Of a DNA stretch of 64,000 bases, positions 11,030-24,024 are shown in pieces. Origin of the DNA: Nomia melanderi (lineage: Eukaryota; Arthropoda; Insecta; Hymenoptera; Halictidae). Below the pieces are notes generated by a model. The model saw only the letters and a list, made by a program, of their open reading frames with translations, was not told where the DNA came from and did not search any database. Position numbers and translations under genes: made by a program. Position 1 is the first letter of the stretch; each line of letters opens with the position of its first letter. The stretch is taken from the NCBI RefSeq assembly GCF_051020985.1, contig NW_027475134.1, positions 4,836,001 through 4,900,000 on the forward strand. Reading direction: 5' to 3'.

Positions 11030-11625
11030 TCGGAACACCAGGGGCCGAGAAAACCACCGTCTCATGGGGCAGGACACTCAGGGTCAGTGAAAAATCCAAT
11101 ATATATCTGGTGATATCTCGGGTGCTATTACAGATAGCGCAATAAATCAAAGTGCATTGTCTGTAGGAGACGCTGGCGCATGAACCTGTGCAGCGGGAAC
11201 GTTCTCGGACCACCAGGGGCCGAGAAAACGACCGTCTCATGGGGCCGGACGCTCAGGGTCAGTGAAAAATCCAATATATATCTGGTGATATCTCGGGCGC
11301 TATTAGAGATAGCGCAATAAATCAAAGTGCATTGTCTGTAGGAGGCCCTGGCGCATGAATCTGTGCAGCGGGAACGACCTCGGAACACCAGGGGCCGAGA
11401 AAACCACCGTCTCATGGGGCAGGACACTCAGGGTCAGTGAAAAATCCAATATATATCTGGTGATATCTCGGGTGCTATTACAGATAGCGCAATAAATCAA
11501 AGTGCATTGTCTGTAGGAGACGCTGGCGCATGAACCTGTTCAGCGGGAACGTTCTCGGACCACGAGGGGCCGAGAAAACGACCGTCTCATGGGGCCGGAC
11601 GCTCAGGGTCAGTGAAAAATCCAAT
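11030..11625. repeat. Two-monomer (350-bp) tandem duplication
   Basis: The pair of monomers marked by GGAACACCAGGGG with GGGGCAGGACAC, then GGAGACGCTGGCGC with GGAACGTTCTCGG, appears twice in succession (near 11030-11275 and 11380-11625). I saw two differences: CTGTGC versus CTGTTC, and CCACCAGG versus CCACGAGG. Relatives of the same pair occur near 14880-15090 and 22755-22965. Confidence 0.75.
11297..11315. other. Dyad 1, perfectly paired form
   Basis: Here the left arm is GCGCTAT and the right arm ATAGCGC, an exact 7-bp inverted repeat around the loop TAGAG. The T-to-C change converts the wobble of the common form into a G-C pair. The same perfect form is seen near 11997, 12172, 12347, 14619, 21097, 22497 and 61878. 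All of these are monomers with the TAGAG loop. Confidence 0.7.
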
Positions 11626-12053
11626 ATATATCTGGTGATATCTCGGGTGCTATTAGAGATAGCGCAATAAACCAAAGTGAATTATCTGCAGGAGGCCCTG
11701 GCGCATGAATCTGTGCAACGGGAACGACCTCGGACCACCAGGGGCCGAGAAAACCACAGTCTCATGGGGCCGGATACTCAGGGTCAGGGGAAAATCCAAT
11801 ATAGATCTGGTGATATCTCGGGTGCTATTACAGATAGCGCAATAAATCATAGTGCATTGTCTGTAGGAGGCCCTGGCGCATGAATCTGTGCAGCGGGAAC
11901 GACCTCGGACCACCAGGGGCCGAGAAAACCGCAGTCTCATGGGGCCGGACACTCAGGGTCAGGGAAAAATCCAATATATATCTGGTGATATCTCGGGCGC
12001 TATTAGAGATAGCGCAATAAATCAAAGTGCATTGTCTGTAGGAGGCCCTGGCG

Positions 12054-12355
12054 CATGAATCTGTGCAGCGGGAACGACCTCGGAACACCAGGGGCCGAGA
12101 AAACCACCGTCTCATTGGGCAGGACACTCAGGGTCAGTGAAAAATCCAATATATATCTGTTGATATCTCGGGCGCTATTAGAGATAGCGCAATAAATCAA
12201 AGTGAATTATCTGCAGGAGGCCCTGGCGCATGAATCTGTGCAGCGGGAACGACCTCGGAACACCAGGGGCCGAGAAAACCACCGTCTCATTGGGCAGGAC
12301 ACTCAGGGTCAGTGAAAAATCCAATATATATCTGTTGATATCTCGGGCGCTATTA
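12054..12355. repeat. Single-monomer tandem duplication
   Basis: 12054-12180 is repeated 175 bp later at 12229-12355, with no difference that I can see. Both copies carry the rare combination GGAACACC, TCATTGGGCAGG, ATCTGTTGATATC and the perfect form of dyad 1. Between them, one copy has the GCATTGTCTGTAGG haplotype and the other GAATTATCTGCAGG. The duplication boundary or a conversion therefore falls there. Confidence 0.8.
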
Positions 12356-13855
12356 GAGATAGCGCAATAAATCAAAGTGAATTATCTGCAGGAGGCCCTG
12401 GCGCATGAATCTGTGCAGCGGGAACGACCTCGGACCACCAGGGGCCGAGAAAACCACCGTCTCATGGGGCCGGACACTCAGGGTCAGGGAAAAATCCAAT
12501 ATATATCTGGTGATATCTCGGGTGCTATTACAGATAGCGCAATAAATCAAATTGCATTGTCTGTAGGAGGCCCTGGCGCATAAATGTGGACAGCGGGAAC
12601 GACCTCGGACCATCAGGGGCCGAGAAAACCACCGTCTCATGGGGCCGGACACTCAGGGTCAGGGGAAAATCCAATATTTATCTGGTGATATCTTGGGTGC
12701 TATTACAGATAGCGCAATAAATCAAAGTGCATTGTCTGTAGGAGGCCCTGGCGCATGAATCTGTGCAACGGGAACGACCTCGGACCACCAGGGGCCGAGA
12801 AAACCACAGTCTCATGGGGCCGGATACTCAGGGTCAGGGGAAAATCCAATATAGATCTGGTGATATCTCGGGTGCTATTACAGATAGCGCAATAAATCAT
12901 AGTGCATTGTCTGTAGGAGGCCCTGGCGCATGAATCTGGCCAGCGGGAACGACCTCGGACCACCAGCGGCCGAGGAAACCACCGTCTCATGGGGCCGGAC
13001 ACTCAGGGTCGGGGAAAAATCAAATATATATCTGGTGATATCTCGGGTGCTATTAGAGATAGCGCAATAAACCAAAGTGAATTGTCTGCAGGAGGCCCTG
13101 GCGCATGAATCTGTGCAGCGGGAACCATCTCGGACCATCAGGGGCCGAGACATCCACCGTCTCATGGGGCCGGACACTCAGGGTCAGGGAAAAATCCAAT
13201 ATATATCTGGTGATATCTCGGGTGCTATTACAGATAGCGCAATAAATCAAAGTGCACTGTCCGTAGGAGACCCTGGCGCATGAACCTGTGCAGCGGGAAC
13301 GACCTCGGACCACCAGGGGCCGAGAAAACGACCGTCTCATGGGGCCGGACACTCAGGGTCAGTGAAAAATCCAATATATATATGGTGATATCTCGGGTGC
13401 TATTACAGACACCGCAATAAATCAAAGTGCATTGTCTGTAGGAGACCCTGGCGCATGATCCTGTGTAGCGGGAACGACCTCGGACCACCAGGGGCCGAGA
13501 AAACGACCTTCTCATGGGGGCGGACACACAGGGTCAGGGAAAAATCCAATATATATCTGGTGATATCTCGGGTGCTATTACAGATAGCGCAATAAATCAA
13601 AGTGCATTATCTGCAGGAGGCCCTGGCGCATGAATCTGTGCAGCGGGAACGACCTCGGAACACCAGGGGCCGAGAAAACCACCGTCTCATGGGGCAGGAC
13701 ACTCAGGGTCAGTGAAAAATCCAATATATATCTGGTGATATCTTGGGTGCTATTACAGATAGCGCAATAAATCAAAGTGCATTGTCTGTAGGAGGTGCTG
13801 GCGCATGAACCTGTGCAGCGGGAACGTTCTCGGACCACCAGGGGCCGAGAAAACG

Positions 13856-16149
13856 ACCGTCTCATGGGGCCGGACACTCAGGGTCAGGGAAAAATCCAAT
13901 ATATATCTGGTGATATCTCGGGTGCTATTACAGATAGCGCAATAAGTCAAAGTGCATTGTCTGTAGGAGGCCCTGGCGCATGAATCTGTGAAGCGGCAAC
14001 GACCTCGGACCACCAGGGGCCGAGAAAACCACAGTCTCATGGGGCCGGACACTCAGGGTCAGGGGAAAATCCAGTTTATATCTGGTGATATCTCGGGTGC
14101 TATTAGAGATAGCGCAATAAACCAAAGTGAATTCTCTGCAGGAGGCCCTGGCGCATGAATCTGTTCAGCGGGAACGACCTCGGACCACCAGGGGCCGAAA
14201 AAACCACAGTCTCATGGGGCCGGACGCTCAGGGTCAGGGGAAAATCCAGTATATATCTGTTGATATCTCGGGTGCTATTAGAGATAGCGCAATAAACCAA
14301 AGTGAATTATCTGCAGGAGGCCCTGGCGCATGAATCTGTGCAACGGTAACGACCTCGGACCACCAGGGGTCGAAAAAACAACAGTCTCATGGGGCCGGAC
14401 ACTCAGGGTCAGGGAAAAATCCAATATATATCTGGTGATATCTCGGGTGCTATTACAGATAGCGCAATAAATCAAAGTGCATTGTCTGTAGGAGGCCCTG
14501 GCGCACTAATCTGTGCTGCGGGAACGACCTCGGACCACCAGGGGCCGAGAAAACCACAGTCTCATGGGGCGGACACTCAGGGTCAGGGAAAAATCCAATA
14601 TATATCTGGTGATATCTCGGGCGCTATTAGAGATAGCGCAATAAGCCAAAGGGAATTATCTGCAGGAGGCCCTGGCGCATGCATCAGTGCAGCGGGAACG
14701 ACCTAGGACCACCAGGGGCCGAGAAAACCACAGTCTCATGGGGCCGGACACTCAGGGTCAGGGGAAAATCCAATATATATCTGGTGATATCTCGGATGCT
14801 ATTAGAGATAGCGCAATAAATCAAAGTGCATTGTCTGTAGGAGGCCCTGGCGCATGAATCTGTGCAGCGGGAACGACCTCGGAACACCAGGGGCCGAGAA
14901 AACCACCGTCTCATGGGGCAGGACACTCAGGGTCAGTGAAAAATCCAATACATATCTGGTGATATCTCGGGTGCTATTACAGATAGCGCAATAAATCAAA
15001 GTGCATTGTCTGTAGGAGACGCTGGCGCATGAACCTGTGCAGCGGGAACGTTCTCGGACCACCAGGGGCCGAGAAAACGACCGTCTCATGGGGCCGGACG
15101 CTCAGGGTCAGTGAAAAATCCAATATATATCTGGTGATATCTCGGGTGCTATTAGAGATAGCGCAATAAACCAAAGTGAATTATCTGCAGGAGGCCCTGG
15201 CGCATGAATCTGTGCAACGGGAACGACCTCGGACCACCAGGGGCCGAGAAAACCACAGTCTCATGGGGCCGGATACTCAGGGTCAGGGGAAAATCCAATA
15301 TAGATCTGGTGATATCTCGGGTGCTATTACAGATAGCGCAATAAATCATAGTGCATTGTCTGTAGGAGGCCCTGGCGCATGAATCTGGCCAGCGGGAACG
15401 ACCTCGGACCACCAGCGGCCGAGAAAACCACCGTCTCATGGGGCCGGACACTCAGGGTCGGGGAAAAATCCAATATATATCTGGTGATATCTCGGGTGCT
15501 ATTAGAGATAGCGCAATAAACCAAAGTGAATTGTCTGCAGGAGGCCCTGGCGCATGAATCTGTGCAGCGGGAACGTTCTCGGACCATCAGGGGCCGAGAC
15601 ATCCACCGTCTCACGGGGCCGGACACTCAGGGTCAGGGAAAAATCCAATATATATGTGGTGATATCTCGGGTGCTATTACAGATAGCGCAATAAATCAAA
15701 GTGCATTGTCTGTAGGAGGCCCTGGCGCATGAATCTGTGCAGCGGGAACGACCTCGGACCACCAGGGCCCGAGAAAACGACCGTCTCATGGGGCCGGACG
15801 CTCAGGGTCAGTGAAAAATCCAATATATATCTGGTGATATCTCGGGTGCTATTACAGATAGCGCAATAAATCAAAGTGCATTGTCTGTAGGAGGCCCTGG
15901 CGCATGAATCTGTGCAGCGGGAACGACCTCGGACCACCAGGGGCCGAGAAAACCACAGTCCCATGGAGCCGGACACTCAGGGTCAGGGGACAATCCAGTA
16001 TATATCTCTTGATATCTCGGGTGCTATTAGAGATAGCGCAATAAACCAAAGTGAATTATCTGCAGGAGGCCCTGGCGCATGAATCTGTGCAGCGGGAACG
16101 TCCTCGGACCCCCAGGGGCCGAGACAACCACCGTCTCATGGGGCCGGAC
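13856..16149. repeat. Block P1 (13 monomers), copied at 21732
   Basis: This 2.29-kb stretch matches 21732-24024, first at offset 7,876 and then 7,875 after a 1-bp deletion in the second copy near 23684. Both copies share rare tags: the lost C in GGGGCGGACAC (14567, 22443), GCGCACTAATCTGTG/A (14504, 22380), GACATCCACCGTCTCACGGG (15598) and CCCATGGAGCC (15960). The left limit is a single difference at 13855 and the right limit a difference at 16150. Confidence 0.85.
14564..14576. other. 1-bp deletion tag (GGGGCGGACAC)
   Basis: One C is lost from GGGGCCGGAC. The P-block counterpart is near 22440-22452. A similar loss at 31191-31203 sits in a different background (CCACCGTC rather than CCACAGTC) and may be independent. 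Confidence 0.85.
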
Positions 16150-16568
16150 ACTCAGGGTCAGTGAAAAATCCAATATATATCTGGTGATATCTCGGGTGCT
16201 ATTACAGATAGCGCAATAAATCAAAGTGCATTGTCCGTAGGAGGCCCTGGCGGATGAATCTGTGCAGCGGGAACGACCTCGGACCACCAGGGGCCGAGAA
16301 AACCTCAGTCTCATGGGGCCGGACACTCAGGGTCAGGGGAAAATCCAGTATATATCTGGTGATATCTCGGGTGCTATTACAGATATCGCAATAAATCAAA
16401 GTGCATTGTCTGTAGGAGGCCCTGGCGCATGAATCTGTGCAGCGGGAACGACGTCGGACCACCAGGGGCCGAAAAAACCACAGTCTCATGGGGCCGGACC
16501 CTCATGGTCAGGGTAAAATCCATTATATATCTGGTGATATCTCGTGTGCTATTACAGATAGCGCAATA
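16150..16568. repeat. Satellite monomers linking P1 and Q1
   Basis: About 2.4 monomers. The stretch with AGATATCGCAATAAATC and GAACGACGTCGGACC (16380-16499) recurs near 24080-24199 at offset 7,700. That is one monomer short of the P offset, so the P2 side has lost one monomer here. CGTGTGCTATTACAG (16544) is private. Confidence 0.75.
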
Positions 16569-18328
16569 AATCAAAGTGCATTGTCTGTAGGAGGCCCTGG
16601 CGCATGAATCTGTGCAGCGGGAACGACCTCGGACCACCAGGGGCCGAGAAAACCACAGTCTCATGGGGCCGGACACTCAGGGTCAGGGGAAAATCCAATA
16701 TATATCTGGTGATATCTCGGGTGCTATTACAGATAGCGCAATAAATCAAAGGGCATTGTCTGTAGGAGGCCCTGGCGCATGAACCTGTGCAGCGGCAACG
16801 ACCTCGGACCAACAGGGGCCGAGAAAACCACAGTCTCATGGGGCCGGACACTCAGGGTCAGGGGAAAATCCAATATATATCTGGTGATATCTCGGGTGCT
16901 ATTACAGATAGCGCAATAAATCAAAGTGCATTGTCTGTAGGAGGCCCTGGCGCATGAATCTGTGCAGCGGGAACGACCTCGGACCCCCAGGGGCCGAGAA
17001 AACCACAGTCTCATGGGGCCGGACACTCAGGGTCAGGGGAAAATCCAATATATATCTGGTGATATCTCGGGTGCTAATAGAGATAGCGCAATAAACCAAA
17101 GTGAATTATCTGCAGGAGGCCCTAGCGCATGAATCTGTGCAGCGGGAACGTCCTCGGGCCTCCAGGGGCCGAGACAACCACCGTCTCATGGGGCCGGACA
17201 CTCAGGGTCAGCGTAAAATCCAATATATATCTGGTGATATCTCGGGTGCTATTACAGATAGCGCAATAAACCATAGTGAATTATCTGCAGGAGGCCCTGG
17301 CGCATGAATCTGTGCAAGCGGGAACGTCCTCGGACCTCCAGGGGCCGAGACAACCACCGTCTCATGGGGCCGGACACTCAGGGTCAGGGTAAAATCCAAT
17401 ATATATCTGGTGATATCTCGGGTGCTATTACAGATAGCGCAATAAATCAAACTGCATTGTCTGTAGGAGGCCCTGGCGCATGAATCTGTGCAGCGGGAAC
17501 GACCTCGGACCACCAGGGGCCGAAAAAACCACAGTCTGATGGGGCCGGACACTCAGGGTCGAGGAAAAATCCAATATATATCTGGTGATATCTCGGGTGC
17601 TATTAGAGATAGCGCGATAAATCGAAGTGCATTGTCTGTAGGAGGCACTGGCGCACGAATCTGTGCAGCGGGAACGACCTCGGACCACCAGGGGCCGAGA
17701 AAACCACCGTCTCATGGGGCCGGACACTCAGGGTCAGTGAAAAATCCAATATATATCTGGTGATATCTCGGGTGCTATTAGAGATAGCGCGATAAATCGA
17801 AGTGCATTGTCTGTAGGAGGCACTGGCGCACGAATCTGTGCAGCGGGAACGACCTCCGACCACCAGGGGCCGAGAAAACCACCGTCCCATGGGGCTGGAC
17901 ACTCAGGGTGAGGGAAATATCCAATATATATCTGGTGATATCTCGGGTGCTATTACAGATAGCGCAATAAATCAAAGTGCATTGTCTGTAGGAGGCCCTG
18001 GCGCATGAACCTGTGCAGCGACAACGACCTCGGACCACCAGGGGCCGAGAAAACCACAGTCACATGGGGCCGGACACTCAGGGTCAGGGGAAAATCCAAT
18101 ATATATCTGGTGATATCTCGGGTGCTATTACAGATAGCGCAATAAATCAAAGTACATTGTCTGTAGGAGGCCCTGGTGCATGAATCTGTGCAGCGGGAAC
18201 GACCTCGGACCCCCAGGGGCCGAGACAACCACCGTCTCATGGGGCCGGACACTCAGGGTCTGGGAAAAATCCAATATATATCCGGTGATATCTCGGGTGC
18301 TATTACAGAAAGCGCAATAAATCAAAGT
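16569..18328. repeat. Block Q1 (10 monomers), copied 13 monomers later
   Basis: 1,760 bp that recurs at 18845-20604 at offset 2,276 (13 x 175 + 1). The extra base is the AAGCGGG insertion that both copies carry (17316, 19592). Shared tags include GCTAATAGAG, GTCCTCGGGCCTCC, GATAAATCGAAG, GCGCACGAATC and GCAGCGACAACG. I found one difference, ACCCCCAGG with a preceding GGA versus GGG near 18204/20484. The part from 17087 onward also recurs near 24262. Confidence 0.88.
17311..17325. other. 1-bp insertion tag (TGTGCAAGCGGG)
   Basis: One extra A in GCAGCGGG. Carried by four related blocks: near 17316 (Q1), 19592 (Q2), 24490 (R1) and 27817 (R2). It is the clearest lineage marker of the 16-30 kb region. 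Confidence 0.88.
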
Positions 18329-18844
18329 GTATTATCTGCAGGAGGCCCTGGCGCATGGATTTGTGCAGCGGGAACGACCTCGGACCACCAGGGTCCGAGA
18401 AAAACACCGTCTCATGGGGCCGCACACTCAGGGTCAGTGAAAAATCCAATATATATCTGGTGATATCTCGGGTGCTATTACAGATAGCGCAATAAATCAA
18501 AGTGCATTGTCTGTAGGAGGCCCTGGCGCATGAATCTGTGAAGCGGCAACGACCTCGCACCACCAGGGGCCGAGAAAACCACAGTCTCATGGGGCCGGAC
18601 ACTCAGTGACAGGGGAAAATCCAGTATATATCTGGAGATATCTCGGGTGCTATTAGAGATAGCGCAATAAACCAAAGTGAATTATCTGCAGGAGGCCCTG
18701 GCGCATGAATCTGTGCAGCGGGAACGACCTCGGACCACCAGGGGCCGAAAAAACCACAGTCTCATGGGGCCGGATACTCAGGGTCAGGGGAAAGTCCAAT
18801 ATAGATCTGGTGATATCTCGGGTGCTATTACAGATAGCGCCTTA
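18329..18844. repeat. Satellite monomers between Q1 and Q2
   Basis: About three monomers, not repeated after Q2 but present again near 25504-26019 (offset 7,175) and 28830-29345. They carry GCATGGATTTGTGC, CACTCAGTGACAGGGG, ATCTGGAGATATC and the unusual GCGCCTTAAATC. The last change replaces AA with TT right after dyad 1. Confidence 0.8.
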
Positions 18845-20604
18845 AATCAAAGTGCATTGTCTGTAGGAGGCCCTGGCGCATGAATCTGTGCAGCGGGAAC
18901 GACCTCGGACCACCAGGGGCCGAGAAAACCACAGTCTCATGGGGCCGGACACTCAGGGTCAGGGGAAAATCCAATATATATCTGGTGATATCTCGGGTGC
19001 TATTACAGATAGCGCAATAAATCAAAGGGCATTGTCTGTAGGAGGCCCTGGCGCATGAACCTGTGCAGCGGCAACGACCTCGGACCAACAGGGGCCGAGA
19101 AAACCACAGTCTCATGGGGCCGGACACTCAGGGTCAGGGGAAAATCCAATATATATCTGGTGATATCTCGGGTGCTATTACAGATAGCGCAATAAATCAA
19201 AGTGCATTGTCTGTAGGAGGCCCTGGCGCATGAATCTGTGCAGCGGGAACGACCTCGGACCCCCAGGGGCCGAGAAAACCACAGTCTCATGGGGCCGGAC
19301 ACTCAGGGTCAGGGGAAAATCCAATATATATCTGGTGATATCTCGGGTGCTAATAGAGATAGCGCAATAAACCAAAGTGAATTATCTGCAGGAGGCCCTA
19401 GCGCATGAATCTGTGCAGCGGGAACGTCCTCGGGCCTCCAGGGGCCGAGACAACCACCGTCTCATGGGGCCGGACACTCAGGGTCAGCGTAAAATCCAAT
19501 ATATATCTGGTGATATCTCGGGTGCTATTACAGATAGCGCAATAAACCATAGTGAATTATCTGCAGGAGGCCCTGGCGCATGAATCTGTGCAAGCGGGAA
19601 CGTCCTCGGACCTCCAGGGGCCGAGACAACCACCGTCTCATGGGGCCGGACACTCAGGGTCAGGGTAAAATCCAATATATATCTGGTGATATCTCGGGTG
19701 CTATTACAGATAGCGCAATAAATCAAACTGCATTGTCTGTAGGAGGCCCTGGCGCATGAATCTGTGCAGCGGGAACGACCTCGGACCACCAGGGGCCGAA
19801 AAAACCACAGTCTGATGGGGCCGGACACTCAGGGTCGAGGAAAAATCCAATATATATCTGGTGATATCTCGGGTGCTATTAGAGATAGCGCGATAAATCG
19901 AAGTGCATTGTCTGTAGGAGGCACTGGCGCACGAATCTGTGCAGCGGGAACGACCTCGGACCACCAGGGGCCGAGAAAACCACCGTCTCATGGGGCCGGA
20001 CACTCAGGGTCAGTGAAAAATCCAATATATATCTGGTGATATCTCGGGTGCTATTAGAGATAGCGCGATAAATCGAAGTGCATTGTCTGTAGGAGGCACT
20101 GGCGCACGAATCTGTGCAGCGGGAACGACCTCCGACCACCAGGGGCCGAGAAAACCACCGTCCCATGGGGCTGGACACTCAGGGTGAGGGAAATATCCAA
20201 TATATATCTGGTGATATCTCGGGTGCTATTACAGATAGCGCAATAAATCAAAGTGCATTGTCTGTAGGAGGCCCTGGCGCATGAACCTGTGCAGCGACAA
20301 CGACCTCGGACCACCAGGGGCCGAGAAAACCACAGTCACATGGGGCCGGACACTCAGGGTCAGGGGAAAATCCAATATATATCTGGTGATATCTCGGGTG
20401 CTATTACAGATAGCGCAATAAATCAAAGTACATTGTCTGTAGGAGGCCCTGGTGCATGAATCTGTGCAGCGGGAACGACCTCGGGCCCCCAGGGGCCGAG
20501 ACAACCACCGTCTCATGGGGCCGGACACTCAGGGTCTGGGAAAAATCCAATATATATCCGGTGATATCTCGGGTGCTATTACAGAAAGCGCAATAAATCA
20601 AAGT
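18845..20604. repeat. Block Q2, second copy of Q1
   Basis: Matches 16569-18328 almost base for base. The left limit is set by GCCTTAAATC just upstream (18838) against GCAATAAATC in the first copy. The right limit is set by GTGCATTGT here against GTGTATTAT at 18329. The near identity over 1.76 kb shows a recent copying event. Whether the whole 13-monomer unit was duplicated and then partly overwritten, or only ten monomers were copied, cannot be told from this window. Confidence 0.88.
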
Positions 20605-21731
20605 GCATTGTCTGTAGGAGGCCCTGGCGCATGAATCTGTGCAGCGGGAACGACCTCGGACCACCAGGGGCCGAAAAAACCACAGTCTCATGGGGCCGGA
20701 CACTCAGGGTCAGGGAAAAATCCAATATATATCTGGTGATATCTCGGGTGCTATTACAGATAGCGCAATAAATCAATGTGCATTGTCTGTAGGAGTCCCT
20801 GGCGCATGAATCTGTGCAGCGGGAACGACCTCGGACCACCAGGGGCCGTGAAAACCACAGTCTCATGGGGCCGGACACTCAGGGTCAGGGGAAAATCCAA
20901 TATATATCTGGTGATATCTCGGGTGCTATTAAAGATAGCGCAATAAACTAAAGTGAATTATCTGCAGGAGGCCCTGGCGCATGAATGTGTGCAGCGGGAA
21001 CGACCTCGGACCACCAGGGGCCGAGAAAACCGCAGTCTCATGGGGCCGGACACTCAGGGTCAGGGAAAAATCCAATATATATCTGGTGATATCTCGGGCG
21101 CTATTAGAGATAGCGCAATAAGCCAAAGGGAATTATCAGCAGGAGGCCCTGGCGCATGCATCTGTCCAGCGGGAACGACCTAGGACCACCAGGGACCGAG
21201 AAAACCACCGTCTCATGGGGCCGGACACTCAGGGTAAGGGAAAAATCCAATATATATCTGGTGATATCTTGGGTGCTATTAGAGATAGCGCAATAAACCA
21301 AAGTGAGTTATCTGCAGGAGGCCCTGGCGCCTGAAGTTGGGCAGCGGGAACGACCTCGGACCACCAGGGGCCGAGAAAACCACAGTCTCATGGGGCCGGA
21401 CACTCAGGGTCAGGGGAAAATCCAATATATATCTGGTGATATCTCGGGTGCTATTAGAGATAGCGCAATAAACCATAGTGAATTATCTGCAGGAGGCCCT
21501 GGCGCATGAATGTGTGCAGCGGGAACGACCTCGGACCACCAGGAGCCGAGAAAACCGCAGTCTCATGGGGCCGGACACTCAGGGTCAGGGAAAAATCCAA
21601 TATATATCTGTTGATATCTCGGGCGCAATTAGAGATAGCGCAATAAACCAAAGTGAATTATCTGCAGGAGGCCCTGGCGCATGAATCTGTGCAGCGGGAA
21701 CGACCTCGGACCACCAGGGGCCGAGAAAACC
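20605..21731. repeat. Satellite segment with a 3-monomer repeat
   Basis: About 6.4 monomers. The monomer with GCATGAATGTGTGCAGCGG and GAAAACCGCAGTC at 20980 recurs 525 bp later at 21505, with CCAGGAGCCG instead of CCAGGGGCCG. It also contains GCGCCTGAAGTTGGGC (21329), related to GCGCCTGAATCTGGG at 2254. Confidence 0.7.
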
Positions 21732-24024
21732 ACCGTCTCATGGGGCCGGACACTCAGGGTCAGGGAAAAATCCAATATATATCTGGTGATATCTCGGGTG
21801 CTATTACAGATAGCGCAATAAGTCAAAGTGCATTGTCTGTAGGAGGCCCTGGCGCATGAATCTGTGAAGCGGCAACGACCTCGGACCACCAGGGGCCGAG
21901 AAAACCACAGTCTCATGGGGCCGGACACTCAGGGTCAGGGGAAAATCCAGTTTATATCTGGTGATATCTCGGGTGCTATTAGAGATAGCGCAATAAACCA
22001 AAGTGAATTCTCTGCAGGAGGCCCTGGCGCATGAATCTGTTCAGCGGGAACGACCTCGGACCACCAGGGGCCGAAAAAACCACAGTCTCATGGGGCCGGA
22101 CGCTCAGGGTCAGGGGAAAATCCAGTATATATCTGTTGATATCTCGGGTGCTATTAGAGATAGCGCAATAAACCAAAGTGAATTATCTGCAGGAGGCCCT
22201 GGCGCATGAATCTGTGCAACGGTAACGACCTCGGACCACCAGGGGTCGAAAAAACAACAGTCTCATGGGGCCGGACACTCAGGGTCAGGGAAAAATCCAA
22301 TATATATCTGGTGATATCTCGGGTGCTATTACAGATAGCGCAATAAATCAAAGTGCATTGTCTGTAGGAGGCCCTGGCGCACTAATCTGTACTGCGGGAA
22401 CGACCTCGGACCACCAGGGGCCGAGAAAACCACAGTCTCATGGGGCGGACACTCAGGGTCAGGGAAAAATCCAATATATATCTGGTGATATCTCGGGCGC
22501 TATTAGAGATAGCGCAATAAGCCAAAGGGAATTATCTGCAGGAGGCCCTGGCGCATGCATCAGTGCAGCGGGAACGACCTAGGACCACCAGGGGCCGAGA
22601 AAACCACAGTCTCATGGGGCCGGACACTCAGGGTCAGGGGAAAATCCAATATATATCTGGTGATATCTCGGATGCTATTAGAGATAGCGCAATAAATCAA
22701 AGTGCATTGTCTGTAGGAGGCCCTGGCGCATGAATCTGTGCAGCGGGAACGACCTCGGAACACCAGGGGCCGAGAAAACCACCGTCTCATGGGGCAGGAC
22801 ACTCAGGGTCAGTGAAAAATCCAATACATATCTGGTGATATCTCGGGTGCTATTACAGATAGCGCAATAAATCAAAGTGCATTGTCTGTAGGAGACGCTG
22901 GCGCATGAACCTGTGCAGCGGGAACGTTCTCGGACCACCAGGGGCCGAGAAAACGACCGTCTCATGGGGCCGGACGCTCAGGGTCAGTGAAAAATCCAAT
23001 ATATATCTGGTGATATCTCGGGTGCTATTAGAGATAGCGCAATAAACCAAAGTGAATTATCTGCAGGAGGCCCTGGCGCATGAATCTGTGCAACGGGAAC
23101 GACCTCGGACCACCAGGGGCCGAGAAAACCACAGTCTCATGGGGCCGGATACTCAGGGTCAGGGGAAAATCCAATATAGATCTGGTGATATCTCGGGTGC
23201 TATTACAGATAGCGCAATAAATCATAGTGCATTGTCTGTAGGAGGCCCTGGCGCATGAATCTGGCCAGCGGGAACGACCTCGGACCACCAGCGGCCGAGA
23301 AAACCACCGTCTCATGGGGCCGGACACTCAGGGTCGGGGAAAAATCCAATATATATCTGGTGATATCTCGGGTGCTATTAGAGATAGCGCAATAAACCAA
23401 AGTGAATTGTCTGCAGGAGGCCCTGGCGCATGAATCTGTGCAGCGGGAACGTTCTCGGACCATCAGGGGCCGAGACATCCACCGTCTCACGGGGCCGGAC
23501 ACTCAGGGTCAGGGAAAAATCCAATATATATGTGGTGATATCTCGGGTGCTATTACAGATAGCGCAATAAATCAAAGTGCATTGTCTGTAGGAGGCCCTG
23601 GCGCATGAATCTGTGCAGCGGGAACGACCTCGGACCACCAGGGCCCGAGAAAACGACCGTCTCATGGGGCCGGACGCTCAGGGCAGTGAAAAATCCAATA
23701 TATATCTGGTGATATCTCGGGTGCTATTACAGATAGCGCAATAAATCAAAGTGCATTGTCTGTAGGAGGCCCTGGCGCATGAATCTGTGCAGCGGGAACG
23801 ACCTCGGACCACCAGGGGCCGAGAAAACCACAGTCCCATGGAGCCGGACACTCAGGGTCAGGGGACAATCCAGTATATATCTCTTGATATCTCGGGTGCT
23901 ATTAGAGATAGCGCAATAAACCAAAGTGAATTATCTGCAGGAGGCCCTGGCGCATGAATCTGTGCAGCGGGAACGTCCTCGGACCCCCAGGGGCCGAGAC
24001 AACCACCGTCTCATGGGGCCGGAC
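21732..24024. repeat. Block P2, second copy of P1
   Basis: Copy of 13856-16149, 45 monomers away. Differences seen: CTGTACTGC versus CTGTGCTGC near 22390, and loss of a T in CAGGGCAGTG near 23684. Downstream the similarity to the 16-18.9 kb region resumes at shorter offsets (7,700, then 7,175). P2 plus the start of R1 therefore looks like a copy of 13.9-18.9 kb that has lost four monomers in two steps. Confidence 0.85.
23676..23690. other. 1-bp deletion private to P2
   Basis: CAGGGCAGTG replaces CAGGGTCAGTG. The P1 counterpart near 15807 is intact, so the loss happened after the P duplication. Confidence 0.85.

Larger units (their letters stand above)
10438..13855. repeat. Segment with 1-, 2- and 13-monomer local copies
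   Basis: About 20 monomers. A two-monomer unit (350 bp) is repeated between about 11030 and 11625. A single monomer is duplicated at 12054-12355. The odd monomer with GCATAAATGTGG near 10305 recurs near 12580, 13 monomers away, together with the nearby AATATTTATCTGG and TCTTGGG changes. No length change occurs in this stretch, so it stays in exact 175-bp register. Confidence 0.7.
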
